Notes: generated by a model from the letters alone, not told the origin. A stretch of 64,000 nucleotides of DNA from Sphingopyxis sp. OPL5 (GCF_003797775.2 NZ_CP060725.1:496001-560000), one strand, 5' to 3'; positions 43,127-52,160 are shown, counted from the stretch's first letter. Program-made: numbers and translations.

Positions 43127-43768
43127 TCAGATTACCTTGAAAGCCCGGTGAAGCTTTTGCGCAAGCGCCGCTTCAAAATCGTCCTCCCGATCGAAGGAGC
43201 TGAAGATGAGGCGAAACGTCACGGCTCCGATAATCATGTCAAAGAGAAGATCCGGATCAGCATCAAGGACAATTTCTCCCCGCGCCTTCAGGCGGTCGAC
43301 AATACCGGCCAATTGGCGCCGCGCACCCGCTTCAGCCGGTTTATGCAGTTCCTCGCGAAGAGCCGGTTCGTATTGAAAGGCGCTGTTGAGACCTGCGGTC
43401 GCTGCCACCACCTCAGGCTTGTAATAATTCTGCGCGACCTGCCGCACGAGCGAAAGGAGCTGCGACAAGAGATCCCCGCCGGTTTCCCTCAAATCTTCAC
43501 CATCGGGTCCATAGGCAATCTCGGCCACAAGATGCACTTTGCTTGGCCAGCGGCGATAGATGGTTGGCCGTCCGATCCCGGTCCGGCTGCCTATCGCCTC
43601 AAACGTGAGCGCATCATAACCGCTCTCGGCAAGCAGCGCCCGCGCGGCGCTCAGGATCTGATCGCCGATCTCCTCGTTGCGCGGTCGCCCGGCAGCCGGC
43701 TTCCTCCCCGGCGCGCGCTTCGTTCCAGCGATGTCCGCTCCCCTCTTCTCCAACGTCTGCACGATCAT
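43127..43768 (-). CDS. TetR/AcrR family transcriptional regulator
   Basis: A 213-residue repressor. A basic tail of about 30 residues precedes the TetR DNA-binding domain; the helix-turn-helix is around 54-76 ('TFEAIGSRTGIGRPTIYRRW'). The C-terminal 120 residues form a helical ligand-binding domain. I chose ATG 43768 because GGAAGG lies just upstream; an in-frame ATG at 43816 would add 16 residues. It is divergent from the LLM gene at 43862, with an inverted repeat in between, so it probably represses that operon and responds to the substrate. Confidence 0.85.
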   Translation of the reverse strand: MIVQTLEKRGADIAGTKRAPGRKPAAGRPRNEEIGDQILSAARALLAESGYDALTFEAIGSRTGIGRPTIYRRWPSKVHLVAEIAYGPDGEDLRETGGDLLSQLLSLVRQVAQNYYKPEVVAATAGLNSAFQYEPALREELHKPAEAGARRQLAGIVDRLKARGEIVLDADPDLLFDMIIGAVTFRLIFSSFDREDDFEAALAQKLHRAFKVI

Positions 43769-43818
43769 TCTACCTTCCGCGGTTCCACGCACAAGGGCTT
43801 GCGCGCGCCCCGTCATTT

Positions 43819-43835
43819 CGTTACGATGCGTAACG
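43819..43835. promoter_or_regulatory. Inverted repeat operator between TetR and LLM genes
   Basis: CGTTAC-GATGC-GTAACG is a perfect six-base inverted repeat with a five-base spacer, 50 bases upstream of the TetR start and 27 bases upstream of the LLM start. Its position suits repression of both genes by the TetR protein. Confidence 0.6.
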
Positions 43836-43861
43836 TAATATAAATAGACGGGAGACGAATC

Positions 43862-45040
43862 ATGCGCAAGGTGAAGCTTCGTGCGGGGGTTTTCCTCGCT
43901 CCTTTCCATCCGTTGGATGAAAGTCCGACGCTGGCGCTCGAACGCGATCTGGAGCTCGCGCGCTATGCCGATGAGATCGGTTTCGAAGAATTCTGGTTCG
44001 GAGAGCATCATTCGGGAGGCTATGAGATCAGCGCCTCGCCCGAGCTCATGATTGCCGCCGCCGCGCAGCGGACGAAGCGGATCAAGTTGGGCACCGGCGT
44101 CGCGTCCCTGCCCTATCACAACCCGCTGATGACCGCGAACCGCATCGCGCAGATCGATCAGTTGTCGTTCGGACGCGCTATCTTCGGCGCTGGCCCGGGA
44201 CTTCTGGTGAGCGACGCGCACATGATCGGTCTCGACGCGAAGGAGTCGCGCGACAAGCTCGACGTCGGCCTGTCGGTGGTAACACGGCTGCTGCGCGGCG
44301 AATGGATTACCGAACATTATGAGGGCTGGTACGACCTGCGCGACGCCCATTGCCAGATCCTGCCTTATCAGCGCGATCTCGAAGTCTGCGTCGCAAGCAC
44401 CTTTTCGCCGAACGGCGGCACGCTGGCGGCAAAATATTCCGCAGGTATGCTCTGCCTCGCGTCGACGGTCATGGGCGGTTTCGACGCGCTGTCGACAAAC
44501 TGGAAAATCGCCTGCGAAGCGGCCGCGCGTGACGGGCGTTCGATGGATCCCAGCGGCATCCGTTGCGCGACCGACATCCATGTCGCCGAGACGCGCGACA
44601 AGGCGATGGACCAGGTTCGCGAAGGCTATGAACGCTATCTCCTCTACATCAAGAACCAGTCCGAGCAGTTGAAGGAATCACCCGCGCACAAGACGCTCGA
44701 GGAACTGATCGAAACCCACCAGATCGTCGTCGGAACACCCGACGATGCGATCGAACAGGTACGCCGTCTAGAGCTCAAGGTGCCGGATTTCGGCTGCCTG
44801 CTCGTCCTCGACAAGAATTGGGCCGATACGGCGGACAAAAAGCGTTCGATGGAGATGATCGGGCGCTATGTTCTGCCGGCGATCAACGGCGAGAACCGTC
44901 TGAGACAGGAGTCCTTCGACTGGGCGCGCGCCAACCGCGACGGCTTCATCGAGACCATCACCAGCGCAACCAAGCGGGCGTTCGAGAAGCACGCGGCCAC
45001 AGCGCCGCAGCAGGTCGAAGCTGCGGTCGCAAGCCGCTAG
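43862..45040 (+). CDS. LLM-class flavin monooxygenase, limonene-monooxygenase-like
   Basis: A 392-residue luciferase-like monooxygenase. Family motifs include 'GFEEFWFGEHHSGGYEI', 'RIKLGTGVASLPYHNPLMTANRIAQIDQLS' split across the active site, and 'VGTPDDAIEQVRRL' late. It is closer to the limonene/alkanal type than to the RutA type at 39841. It needs reduced flavin from a partner reductase not encoded here. It is the first gene of a plus-strand operon with a dehydrogenase and an ABM-like protein. The substrate is unknown; a cyclic terpenoid or ketone is a guess. Confidence 0.85.
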   Translation: MRKVKLRAGVFLAPFHPLDESPTLALERDLELARYADEIGFEEFWFGEHHSGGYEISASPELMIAAAAQRTKRIKLGTGVASLPYHNPLMTANRIAQIDQLSFGRAIFGAGPGLLVSDAHMIGLDAKESRDKLDVGLSVVTRLLRGEWITEHYEGWYDLRDAHCQILPYQRDLEVCVASTFSPNGGTLAAKYSAGMLCLASTVMGGFDALSTNWKIACEAAARDGRSMDPSGIRCATDIHVAETRDKAMDQVREGYERYLLYIKNQSEQLKESPAHKTLEELIETHQIVVGTPDDAIEQVRRLELKVPDFGCLLVLDKNWADTADKKRSMEMIGRYVLPAINGENRLRQESFDWARANRDGFIETITSATKRAFEKHAATAPQQVEAAVASR

Positions 45041-45064
45041 GCTCGCACAGAGAGGAGAAAGAAG

Positions 45065-46096
45065 ATGCTTTCAGCCAATTACATCGAGCCCGGCCGCATC
45101 GAGGCGCGCGACGACGCGACGCGTCCGGCTCCCGGGGCCGGCGAAGTGCTTGTCGCCGTCGAGGCCTGCGGAATCTGCGGGTCGGATCTCCACATGTATC
45201 GCAACGACAGCTACCGAGAGAGCCTCGTGCGGAGCACACCCGAAGGTTATGACGTACCCGGTCATGAATTTTCGGGCCGTATCGCGGAGCTTGGCGAGGG
45301 CGTCGAGGGATGGGACGTCGGCGAGGCCGTCGTCGGCGTCACCGGCTATGGCGGAGGGATGGCTGAATTCGTCACAGTTCCGGTCAACCCTTTCCAGCTC
45401 GTCCGCATCCCCGAAGGGGTTAGCTTCGCCGAAGCCGCGACGACCGAACCGATGGCCGACGGGCTCCAGATGGTGCGCAAGGCGGCGGTCGCTCCGGGCG
45501 AGAATGTCATGGTGATCGGCGTCGGCATCATCGGGCTCGGCGTCATCCAGGCGCTGCGCACCAAGGTGCCGGATATCGGCAAGATCATCGCCGTCGACAT
45601 CCATGACCGCAGGCTCGACATGGCAAAGACGGTGGGTGCGACCGACGGCATTAACCCGAAAAAGCACGATATCTTCGAGGAAGCGGCGCGCCTATGCGGA
45701 CGTGAGAATGACTATCGCGGCGAGTCCGCCAATATCGCGGTGGTCTTCGACTGCGCGGGCTATATCAAGCATATTCCGGGTCCGCCGCCGCTCGAGATCG
45801 CACTGCACTGCCTTGCCAATCGCGGGGGCCGGATCATCTGCTTCGGCGGATATGAAGACCGCATGTCGATCGACTTCGGCTATGTGATCAAGAAGGAGCC
45901 GGTGATCATGGGATCGAACGGCTACGCGGCCGAAGAACTCGCAGAATCGCTCGAACTGATGCGCAGCGGCACCGTCGACAGGAATATCCTTATCTCGCAC
46001 CATTTTCCGCTCGGCGAGGTCAGCGATGCGTTCGAGGCACAAGGGACGCCCGAGGCCGTCAAGGTGATGATCGACATCGAACAGGCAGCGGCCTGA
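45065..46096 (+). CDS. Zinc-binding medium-chain dehydrogenase lacking the structural zinc site
   Basis: A 343-residue dehydrogenase of the threonine/sorbitol type. The catalytic zinc ligands are Cys38 in 'CGICGSDLH' and the His/Glu of 'GHEFSGRI'; the NAD fold is 'VIGVGIIGLGVIQAL'. The usual four-cysteine structural zinc loop is replaced by 'VTGYGGGMAEF', so that site is absent. It lies 24 bases after the LLM gene and would oxidise the alcohol made by, or feeding, that monooxygenase. The substrate is unknown. Confidence 0.85.
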   Translation: MLSANYIEPGRIEARDDATRPAPGAGEVLVAVEACGICGSDLHMYRNDSYRESLVRSTPEGYDVPGHEFSGRIAELGEGVEGWDVGEAVVGVTGYGGGMAEFVTVPVNPFQLVRIPEGVSFAEAATTEPMADGLQMVRKAAVAPGENVMVIGVGIIGLGVIQALRTKVPDIGKIIAVDIHDRRLDMAKTVGATDGINPKKHDIFEEAARLCGRENDYRGESANIAVVFDCAGYIKHIPGPPPLEIALHCLANRGGRIICFGGYEDRMSIDFGYVIKKEPVIMGSNGYAAEELAESLELMRSGTVDRNILISHHFPLGEVSDAFEAQGTPEAVKVMIDIEQAAA

Positions 46097-46111
46097 CCTG
46101 CGTTTCAGCCG

Positions 46112-46411
46112 ATGATTGTCTACGCCTATGATCTCACGCACCGGGCCGATCGGCACGAGGCTTTCCTCGCGGCGATCGGCCGGTTGCAACAGGCTCTCGA
46201 CACGCTCGACGGGCTTGCCGGGACGAGACTGCTGGACAATCTCTCCCGGCCTTGTTCCTATCGTTTCGAGGAGAGCTGGTTATCCGCCGAGGCGCATGAT
46301 CAGCAAAGCGGCAGGATCGACAAGGGCCTGTTTGCCGCCTTGCTCGAAACCTTGTCAGAAAAGCCGGCCCGCGAAACGCTGCAGCTGGTGACGAGCCAAG
46401 GCGCTCCTTAA
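46112..46411 (+). CDS. Small ABM-like protein
   Basis: A 99-residue protein with an alpha/beta ferredoxin-like layout: 'MIVYAYDLTHRADRHEAFLAAI' as strand-helix and 'CSYRFEESWLSAEAHDQQ' as the second strand-helix. This resembles antibiotic biosynthesis monooxygenase (ABM) domains, which act as cofactor-free oxygenases or haem/quinone-handling proteins. It starts 15 bases after the dehydrogenase and overlaps the convergent PhyH gene by four bases. Family assignment is by fold pattern. Confidence 0.6.
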   Translation: MIVYAYDLTHRADRHEAFLAAIGRLQQALDTLDGLAGTRLLDNLSRPCSYRFEESWLSAEAHDQQSGRIDKGLFAALLETLSEKPARETLQLVTSQGAP

Positions 46412-47403
46412 TGCTCGTTTGATCCCATTCCCTCGAACGGCCGGGCATGTTTCGAGCCGCCGCGTCGCAATTCGGGGATGAAGGGATAGCGTGCGTTCGT
46501 GTTGCTGCGCTCGTCGCCAGCATAGCGCGGATAGTAGCGCCCCGTATATTCGGTGACGACTTCGAAGCCGAGCATGCGCCGTTCTTCCTCGCTGAGTTCC
46601 TGATAGACATCGTCATGAAGCGAGGCGACGTAATCGTCCTGCGCGCGAATGAAGTGCATGCAATAGCCATTCAGGATCGAGAGGCGCGTCTTGTCGGACG
46701 TCGCCGTCCCCTGGAAATGCCAAAGGCGGCTTTCGAAGATGATCGCCGAACCCGCACGGCAGACGGCTGGCACCGTATCGACGGTCTCGAGCGTCTCGGC
46801 CTTCCCGGTCTCGGGGTTTATCGCGATACCGGGCGCGCGTCCCGACAAATGGCTTCCGGGAACGACCTGGGTCGCGCCCATGTCGCCCTCGAAATCGCTC
46901 AGCGCGACCATGGCGTGAAAATAAATCGGAACCGGAATCTGGAAGGGGATCGGCTGGTGATCGATGTGCATCACCTGTCCGCCCGATCCCTTGCGCACGA
47001 CAAGACCCGTCGATTGCGCCATATAATAGGGCGTTCCCCCGAGAATATGCCGTCCATATTCGTGCACAACGGGGTGCATGGCGAGATCGATGAAGTCCCT
47101 TCCCTTGTTCACGAGCGCCAGGACGCCCTGCCATGCGATCGAAGCGCCAGCGGGCGGTTTTCCGAGTTTGCGATCGGCGATCGCGCCATCGACCCGCTCC
47201 GCCAGCCGATATGTTGCGACGCCTTCCTCGCACTCCAACTCGGCCTGCTCGCACAGGCGATCGCGCAGTTGCGACACCTCGTCAGGGGTAAGAAGATCTT
47301 CGTGCACGGTAAATCCATAGGCATCGAGGTTGCGCTTGCCCTGCTCGATGTCGCGCGTCGGGATAGGCCCCTCCGTCGCAGAGATGCTCGATTGTACCGT
47401 CAT
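46408..47403 (-). CDS. Phytanoyl-CoA dioxygenase family (Fe/2-oxoglutarate) protein
   Basis: A 331-residue oxygenase. The iron-binding triad is His146/Asp148 in 'MHIDHQ' and His229 in 'RLWHF'; Arg240 is placed for 2-oxoglutarate. The family hydroxylates alkyl or acyl-CoA substrates. It is the last gene of the long minus-strand catabolic run, 42 bases after the phosphotransferase gene, so a steroid or acyl intermediate is a possible substrate. It could instead belong to the neighbouring LLM region. Confidence 0.85.
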   Translation of the reverse strand: MTVQSSISATEGPIPTRDIEQGKRNLDAYGFTVHEDLLTPDEVSQLRDRLCEQAELECEEGVATYRLAERVDGAIADRKLGKPPAGASIAWQGVLALVNKGRDFIDLAMHPVVHEYGRHILGGTPYYMAQSTGLVVRKGSGGQVMHIDHQPIPFQIPVPIYFHAMVALSDFEGDMGATQVVPGSHLSGRAPGIAINPETGKAETLETVDTVPAVCRAGSAIIFESRLWHFQGTATSDKTRLSILNGYCMHFIRAQDDYVASLHDDVYQELSEEERRMLGFEVVTEYTGRYYPRYAGDERSNTNARYPFIPELRRGGSKHARPFEGMGSNEH

Positions 47404-47445
47404 GACGCTCTCCCTTTGATATTCTGGATCCTGTGCCTCGTCTCG

Positions 47446-48528
47446 TCAGCCGCCAACCGAGCGCGCCGCGTCACGCGCCATGCGCGCGAGAAGCGGGAAG
47501 GAGGCAGCGCGCCGGGGCGCTTCGCTGCTCGCGGCGGTTCCGCGGATCACCCTTCCCTTGATGCCGTGGAAGATTGCGGCGAGGCGAAAGAGGTTGAAGG
47601 CAATGTAGAACTCATAGTCCGCGATATCGGACCGACCCGCCGCAGCGCAGTAGCGCGCAATATATTGATCCTCGGAGGGGATATTGAGTGCCGCAAGATC
47701 GGCGCCCGCGAGCCCGGCCACAATATCGGGCGGCATCCGGTACATCATCGCGCTATAGGCGAAGTCCGCAAGCGGATGTCCGAGGGTCGAAAGCTCCCAG
47801 TCGAGCACCGCGCGGATTTCGGGACGCTCCGGGTCGAAGAACATATTGTCGCAGCGAAAGTCGCCATGGATGATGCGCGTCTCGTCGCCCGCCGGGATAT
47901 GCGCCGGCAGCCACTCGATGAGCGCATCCATGTCGGGATTGCGCCCCGCCGCCTCGTCACCGAGATATTGTTTGGTCCAGCGGCCTATCTGGCGCGCGAA
48001 ATAATTGCCGGGCTTGCCAAAGTCGCCAAGACCCACCGCCTCGGGATCGATCGCGTGCAGACGGGCGAGCGTTTCGCTCATGGCGTAAAAATAGGCGGGC
48101 CGCTCCTCGCGGCCGACATCGGGAAAGGTCGCATCCCAGAATATCCGGCCCTCGACATGTTCCATGACGTAGAACCAGGTCCCGATCACCGCGTCGTCGG
48201 TGCAGAGACCATAGACATGGGCGACCGGAAACCCCGTCTCGCCGAGACGCTGCAGAACGCGTGCCTCTCGCTCGACCGCGTGCGCGCCCGGCACCAGGTC
48301 GCCGGGGGGCTTGCGCCGCAGCACATAGGAGCGACCGGGCGTGATCAGCTTGTAGGTCGGGTTCGACTGTCCGCCGCGAAACTGCTCGACCTGCAGCGGC
48401 CCCGAATAGTCGGCGACATTCCCGCGCATCCATTCGGCTAGGCGTCCTTCATCGAACGCATAGCCCTCGCGGACCGACATGGTTCCAGCGTTCGTATCGG
48501 CGCTGCCGCTACCGCTATCCGTCGTCAT
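47446..48528 (-). CDS. Phosphotransferase-family protein (ACAD10/APH-like)
   Basis: A 360-residue kinase-like protein. Motifs are 'LRRKPPG' (the ATP-binding lysine), 'IIHGDFRCDNMFF' (catalytic Asp) and 'LDWELSTLGHPLADFAY'. In catabolic clusters such proteins occur with acyl-CoA dehydrogenases and phosphorylate hydroxyacyl-CoA intermediates, as in 4-hydroxy acid degradation through ACAD10. Here it lies between PhyH and an acyl-CoA synthetase in the steroid operon. It may phosphorylate a hydroxylated CoA ester; this is inferred. Confidence 0.85.
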   Translation of the reverse strand: MTTDSGSGSADTNAGTMSVREGYAFDEGRLAEWMRGNVADYSGPLQVEQFRGGQSNPTYKLITPGRSYVLRRKPPGDLVPGAHAVEREARVLQRLGETGFPVAHVYGLCTDDAVIGTWFYVMEHVEGRIFWDATFPDVGREERPAYFYAMSETLARLHAIDPEAVGLGDFGKPGNYFARQIGRWTKQYLGDEAAGRNPDMDALIEWLPAHIPAGDETRIIHGDFRCDNMFFDPERPEIRAVLDWELSTLGHPLADFAYSAMMYRMPPDIVAGLAGADLAALNIPSEDQYIARYCAAAGRSDIADYEFYIAFNLFRLAAIFHGIKGRVIRGTAASSEAPRRAASFPLLARMARDAARSVGG

Positions 48529-48558
48529 GCCGCCCTTCTCTCCTGTAACCTTGGCGCC

Positions 48559-50103
48559 CTAGCCGGCAGTCGCCCGCAACTCGGTTTTCAAGACCTTGCC
48601 CGATGCGTTTGTCGGCAGACTGGTCACGATCTCGAAACTTCGCGGAACCTTGTAATTGGCCATATTCTCGCGGCACCAGCCGCCGAGCGCCGCATCGGAC
48701 AGCTCGGCGCCGGGCCGGGCGACGATGAAGGCCTTGCCCACCTCGCCCATCCGCTCGTCGGCAACGCCGATCACCGCGACCATCGCAACTCCGGGATGCT
48801 GGGCGAGCAGCTTCTCGACCTCCGCCGGATAGACGTTGAAGCCGCCCGAAATATACAGATCCTTCTTGCGGTCGGTGATCCTGACATAGCCATCAGCGTC
48901 CATCGTGCCGATATCGCCAGTGTGGAGCCAGCCCGCGCCGTCGATCGCTTCTGCCGTCGCCTCGGGGTCGTCGAGATAGCCTAGCATCACGCCCTGGCCC
49001 CGCACGAGGATTTCGCCGGCCGTGCCGCGCGCAAGCTCGCGGCCGCCCTCATCGGCGATGATCACTTCGTTGCCGGGGATCGGGGCGCCGCAGCTGTTCG
49101 CGATCAGTTCGACCGGGTCGCCTCGCCGGCAGCCCGTGATGTTGACGCATTCGGTCATGCCATAGGCGGTAATGATGTCGGGCATTCCGAGGATGGTCCG
49201 GATCCGCTCGACGAGCACCGGGGGAACGGTCGCGGCCCCCGTCGTCCCGCCGCGAAGCGACGAGACATCGAAGGGCCGCTGCTCATGGCGTGCGAGCAAC
49301 ATCTGGAAGATCGTCGGGGGCCCGGGGAGGAAGCTGATCCTCTCGCGCTCGATGATCGCAATGGCCTCCTCGACCCCGAACTGGCGCATCGGAACCGCGA
49401 CGGCGCCGACGAGAAGGCAGGCAACCCAGCCCACTTTCATCCCGAAACTGTGGAAGAAGGGATTGGCGATGAGATAGCGTTCGCCTTCGCCGAGACCTGT
49501 ATTCTCGATCCACACCGCGCATTGCGGCAGCACCCGGCCGTGCGTCATCAGCACGCCCTTCGGCGCCCCGGTCGTCCCGCTGGTGAACAGGATATCGGAG
49601 ATGGTTTCGGCGTCGATCGTAGCCATCGCCGCGTCGACTGCGTCGTCACCGGGTCCATCGCCGCTTGCCGCAAATGCCTGAAGCCCCTCGTCTAAGAGGA
49701 TTGTCTCCTCGAGCGCGGGGAGGCTCTCGTCCGCGATGAGCGCCCGATAGTCTATGCCGAGAAATTCCCTGACCGTGAACAGCAGGCGCACGCGGCTACG
49801 CCGCAGGATGTCGCCGGCCTCCCGGCCCTTGAGCCGTGTATTGAGCGTCACCACCGCGGCACCGCAGCTCATCGCGGCGATGGCAGCCACGATCCATTCG
49901 CGGCTGTTCGGCGCCCAAATCGCGACGCGGTCTCCCTTGCCCACCCCGCGACCGATTAGCGCCGATGCGACGGCACGGCTGCGCGCCCAGAGCTCCGCGA
50001 AACTCCAGACATCGCCATCCTCGATCACCGCGGGCAAATCGCCCCAGCGGTCCGACGCCGCGGCCGCGGCATGGGGTATGGTCAGAGGGAGCGGAGACAG
50101 CAT
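48559..50103 (-). CDS. Acyl-CoA synthetase, candidate FadD3
   Basis: A 514-residue AMP-forming ligase. The phosphate loop is 'TSGTTGAPKGVLMTHG', the adenylate region 'ITAYGMTE' and 'GWLHTGDIG', and the catalytic lysine is in 'ASGKVLKTEL' near the C-terminus. In this operon the likely substrate is HIP, the indanedione propanoate left after steroid A/B-ring cleavage, the reaction of FadD3. That assignment comes from context and length, not from specific residues. ATG 50103 starts one base after the thiolase stop. Confidence 0.7.
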   Translation of the reverse strand: MLSPLPLTIPHAAAAASDRWGDLPAVIEDGDVWSFAELWARSRAVASALIGRGVGKGDRVAIWAPNSREWIVAAIAAMSCGAAVVTLNTRLKGREAGDILRRSRVRLLFTVREFLGIDYRALIADESLPALEETILLDEGLQAFAASGDGPGDDAVDAAMATIDAETISDILFTSGTTGAPKGVLMTHGRVLPQCAVWIENTGLGEGERYLIANPFFHSFGMKVGWVACLLVGAVAVPMRQFGVEEAIAIIERERISFLPGPPTIFQMLLARHEQRPFDVSSLRGGTTGAATVPPVLVERIRTILGMPDIITAYGMTECVNITGCRRGDPVELIANSCGAPIPGNEVIIADEGGRELARGTAGEILVRGQGVMLGYLDDPEATAEAIDGAGWLHTGDIGTMDADGYVRITDRKKDLYISGGFNVYPAEVEKLLAQHPGVAMVAVIGVADERMGEVGKAFIVARPGAELSDAALGGWCRENMANYKVPRSFEIVTSLPTNASGKVLKTELRATAG

Positions 50104-50104
50104 G

Positions 50105-51307
50105 TCAGGCGACCTCGAACAACCCGGCCGCGCCCATGCCGCCAGCCACGCACATCGAGACGACGACATATTTCGCGCCGCGCCGCTTGCCCTCGATGAG
50201 CGCATGCCCGACGAGACGGCTTCCCGTCATGCCGAAGGGGTGACCAAGCGCGATACCCCCGCCGTTCACGTTGAGAATTTCGGGATCGATGCCGAGCTTG
50301 CGCTGGCAATAGATCGCCTGGCTGGCGAAGGCTTCGTTGATTTCGAACAGGCCGATGTCGCCGATCGAAAGTCCCGCGCGCTGCAGGAGCTTGGGAATGG
50401 CGAGGACGGGTCCAATACCCATCTCATCGGGCTCGCACCCCGCGACCTGGAAACCGCGATAGACGCCGAGCACCGGAAGGCCCTCCTTCTGCGCCATATC
50501 GAGATCCATGACGAGCTGCGCCGAGGCGCCATCGGAAAGCTGCGAGGCATTGCCCGCGGTGATGTGACGCCCTTCCTTGATCTGCATCCCGTCCTTGAAG
50601 ACCGGCTTCAGCTGGGCAAGGCCTTCGGCCGTCGTGTCGCCGCGCACGCCCTCGTCCGCGGCAAGCGCGACCTCTTCATGACCGGTCTCATTGCCTTCCT
50701 TGTCACGCAGCAGCTTGCGGACCGTGATCGGCACGATTTCGTCATCGAACCGGCCGGCCGCTTGCGCCGCGCCTGCGCGCTGCTGGCTGAGCGCCGCGAA
50801 TGCATCCTGGTCCTCGCGGCTCACCCCGTAGCGATCGGCGACGATCTCTGCGGTCTCGATCATCGTCATATAGGCGTAGGGATCGGCCGCGATGACCGCC
50901 TCGGACCGATTGCGATAGCTCGGCGCGAACTTGCCGATCGTCAGCGACACCGACTCCGCTCCGCCCGCGATGGCGAGATCGACCTCGTCGCAGCGGATCG
51001 AACGCGCCGCGAGCGCAACCGCGTTGAGCCCCGACGAGCATTTGCGGTCGAGCGAAAAGCCCGCGACGCTGTTCGGAAGCCGCGAGGCATGCACGCTCAG
51101 CCGGCCAAGATTATAGCTCTGGGTGTTCCACTGGTTGCCGACGCCGAGATAGACATCGTCGACCCGCGCCGGATCGACCCCCGACCGGTCGAGAACCGCG
51201 TTCACCACATGCGCGGTGAGCACCGGAGCCTCGGTATCGTTGAATGCGCCGCGATAGGCCTTGCCGATTGCGGTTCGGGCGGTAGCGACAATTGCTGCGT
51301 CACGCAT
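50105..51307 (-). CDS. Thiolase (acetyl-CoA acyltransferase)
   Basis: A 400-residue thiolase. The nucleophile is Cys90 in 'DRKCSSGL', then '[11 protein letters not shown]' and the second cysteine in 'SMCVAGGMG'. Two ATGs lie close together; ATG 51307 has AGGAG at ideal spacing, while the ATG six bases earlier abuts it. It is distinct from the FadA6-like thiolase at 56076 and may act on a different chain length or on side-chain intermediates. It ends one base before the acyl-CoA synthetase. Confidence 0.88.
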   Translation of the reverse strand: MRDAAIVATARTAIGKAYRGAFNDTEAPVLTAHVVNAVLDRSGVDPARVDDVYLGVGNQWNTQSYNLGRLSVHASRLPNSVAGFSLDRKCSSGLNAVALAARSIRCDEVDLAIAGGAESVSLTIGKFAPSYRNRSEAVIAADPYAYMTMIETAEIVADRYGVSREDQDAFAALSQQRAGAAQAAGRFDDEIVPITVRKLLRDKEGNETGHEEVALAADEGVRGDTTAEGLAQLKPVFKDGMQIKEGRHITAGNASQLSDGASAQLVMDLDMAQKEGLPVLGVYRGFQVAGCEPDEMGIGPVLAIPKLLQRAGLSIGDIGLFEINEAFASQAIYCQRKLGIDPEILNVNGGGIALGHPFGMTGSRLVGHALIEGKRRGAKYVVVSMCVAGGMGAAGLFEVA

Positions 51308-51321
51308 GCTCATCTCCTGGG

Positions 51322-51696
51322 TCAGGCCGGGACGAAATTCGTCGGGCCGAAATAGGCTTCCATCCGGCTGATCTTTCCGGACTTGTTGAAATGAAAGACG
51401 TCGATCACGTCGATCCGCATGGCTTTGCCTTCCCACTCGAGATTGACGTGGAAGGGAAAGGCAACATGGTCGGTGCCGAAGCGTAGCGGGCCATCGAGGG
51501 TCAGCTTGGCGCCGCTTCCGACGGTCTGCTCGAAAAAGGGCGCGAACTCGGATCGCCCTGTCTTCGAGGGGCTGTCGACGGGATCCTTCACCACCGCGTG
51601 GCTCGCGAAGAGTGCGATCACCGATGCGGCATCTTCGCGCGCGAAACCATCGACATACGCGTGAACCACCGCGGTCATTTCCTCTGGGGTCGGCAT
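51322..51696 (-). CDS. ksi: Steroid delta5-isomerase (ketosteroid isomerase)
   Basis: A 124-residue SnoaL/NTF2-fold protein. It aligns from end to end with Comamonas testosteroni ketosteroid isomerase: '[15 protein letters not shown]' at the start, '[10 protein letters not shown]' in the middle and '[13 protein letters not shown]' near the end. The catalytic residues fall at the same positions: Tyr14, the base Asp38 and Asp99. The reaction moves the delta5 double bond of 3-oxo-steroids to delta4. It sits in the C/D-ring operon rather than with A-ring genes. It is far shorter than general NTF2-like relatives with no such triad, so I am fairly sure. Confidence 0.85.
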   Translation of the reverse strand: MPTPEEMTAVVHAYVDGFAREDAASVIALFASHAVVKDPVDSPSKTGRSEFAPFFEQTVGSGAKLTLDGPLRFGTDHVAFPFHVNLEWEGKAMRIDVIDVFHFNKSGKISRMEAYFGPTNFVPA

Positions 51697-51700
51697 CGGC

Positions 51701-52159
51701 TTACTCCGGATAATAGCGGCTGATCGTGTCGACGACGCAGGCGGGCTTGTCCTCGCCCTCGATCTCGACCGTGATGCGCAGCACCGACTGGATGCCGCCC
51801 TTGGCTTCCTCGACCTTCACGATCTCGCCGGTCCCGCGAATGCGCGAGCCGACCCGCACCGGGTTGAGAAAGCGAAGGCGGTCGGTGCCGACATTCACCG
51901 CGTGCGAGAAGCCGCGAACGTCGATGAGTTCGGGCAGGAACAGGCTGGCAAGGCTCATCGTCAGATAGCCATGCGCGATCGTGCCGCCGAACGGGCCGTC
52001 CTTGGCGCGCTCGACATCGACATGGATCCACTGGTGATCGCCGGTCACCTCGGCGAAACCATCGACCCGGTCCTGTTCGATCGCGAGCCATTCGGTGGGG
52101 CCGAGGAGCGTGCCCTCGCTTCCGACCAGGCTCGCCGGGGTCTCGAATATCTTCGGCAT
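51701..52159 (-). CDS. MaoC-type (R)-enoyl-CoA hydratase
   Basis: A 152-residue single hot-dog protein. The hydratase dyad is Asp41 and His46 in 'GDHQWIHVD', followed by 'GGTIAHGYLTMSL'. It hydrates trans-2-enoyl-CoA to (R)-3-hydroxyacyl-CoA. In this operon it would serve a beta-oxidation step on the ring-derived chain. It lies four bases from the isomerase gene and one base from the SDR gene. Confidence 0.88.
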   Translation of the reverse strand: MPKIFETPASLVGSEGTLLGPTEWLAIEQDRVDGFAEVTGDHQWIHVDVERAKDGPFGGTIAHGYLTMSLASLFLPELIDVRGFSHAVNVGTDRLRFLNPVRVGSRIRGTGEIVKVEEAKGGIQSVLRITVEIEGEDKPACVVDTISRYYPE

Positions 52160-52160
52160 A

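Noticed and set aside
43769..44581. Upstream extension of the TetR open frame through the LLM gene
   Set aside because: The extension is antisense to the monooxygenase; the TetR domain starts after 43768.
46447..48441. A 664-codon plus-strand open frame opposite the PhyH and phosphotransferase genes
   Set aside because: It spans two real genes and their gap, with no motif of its own.
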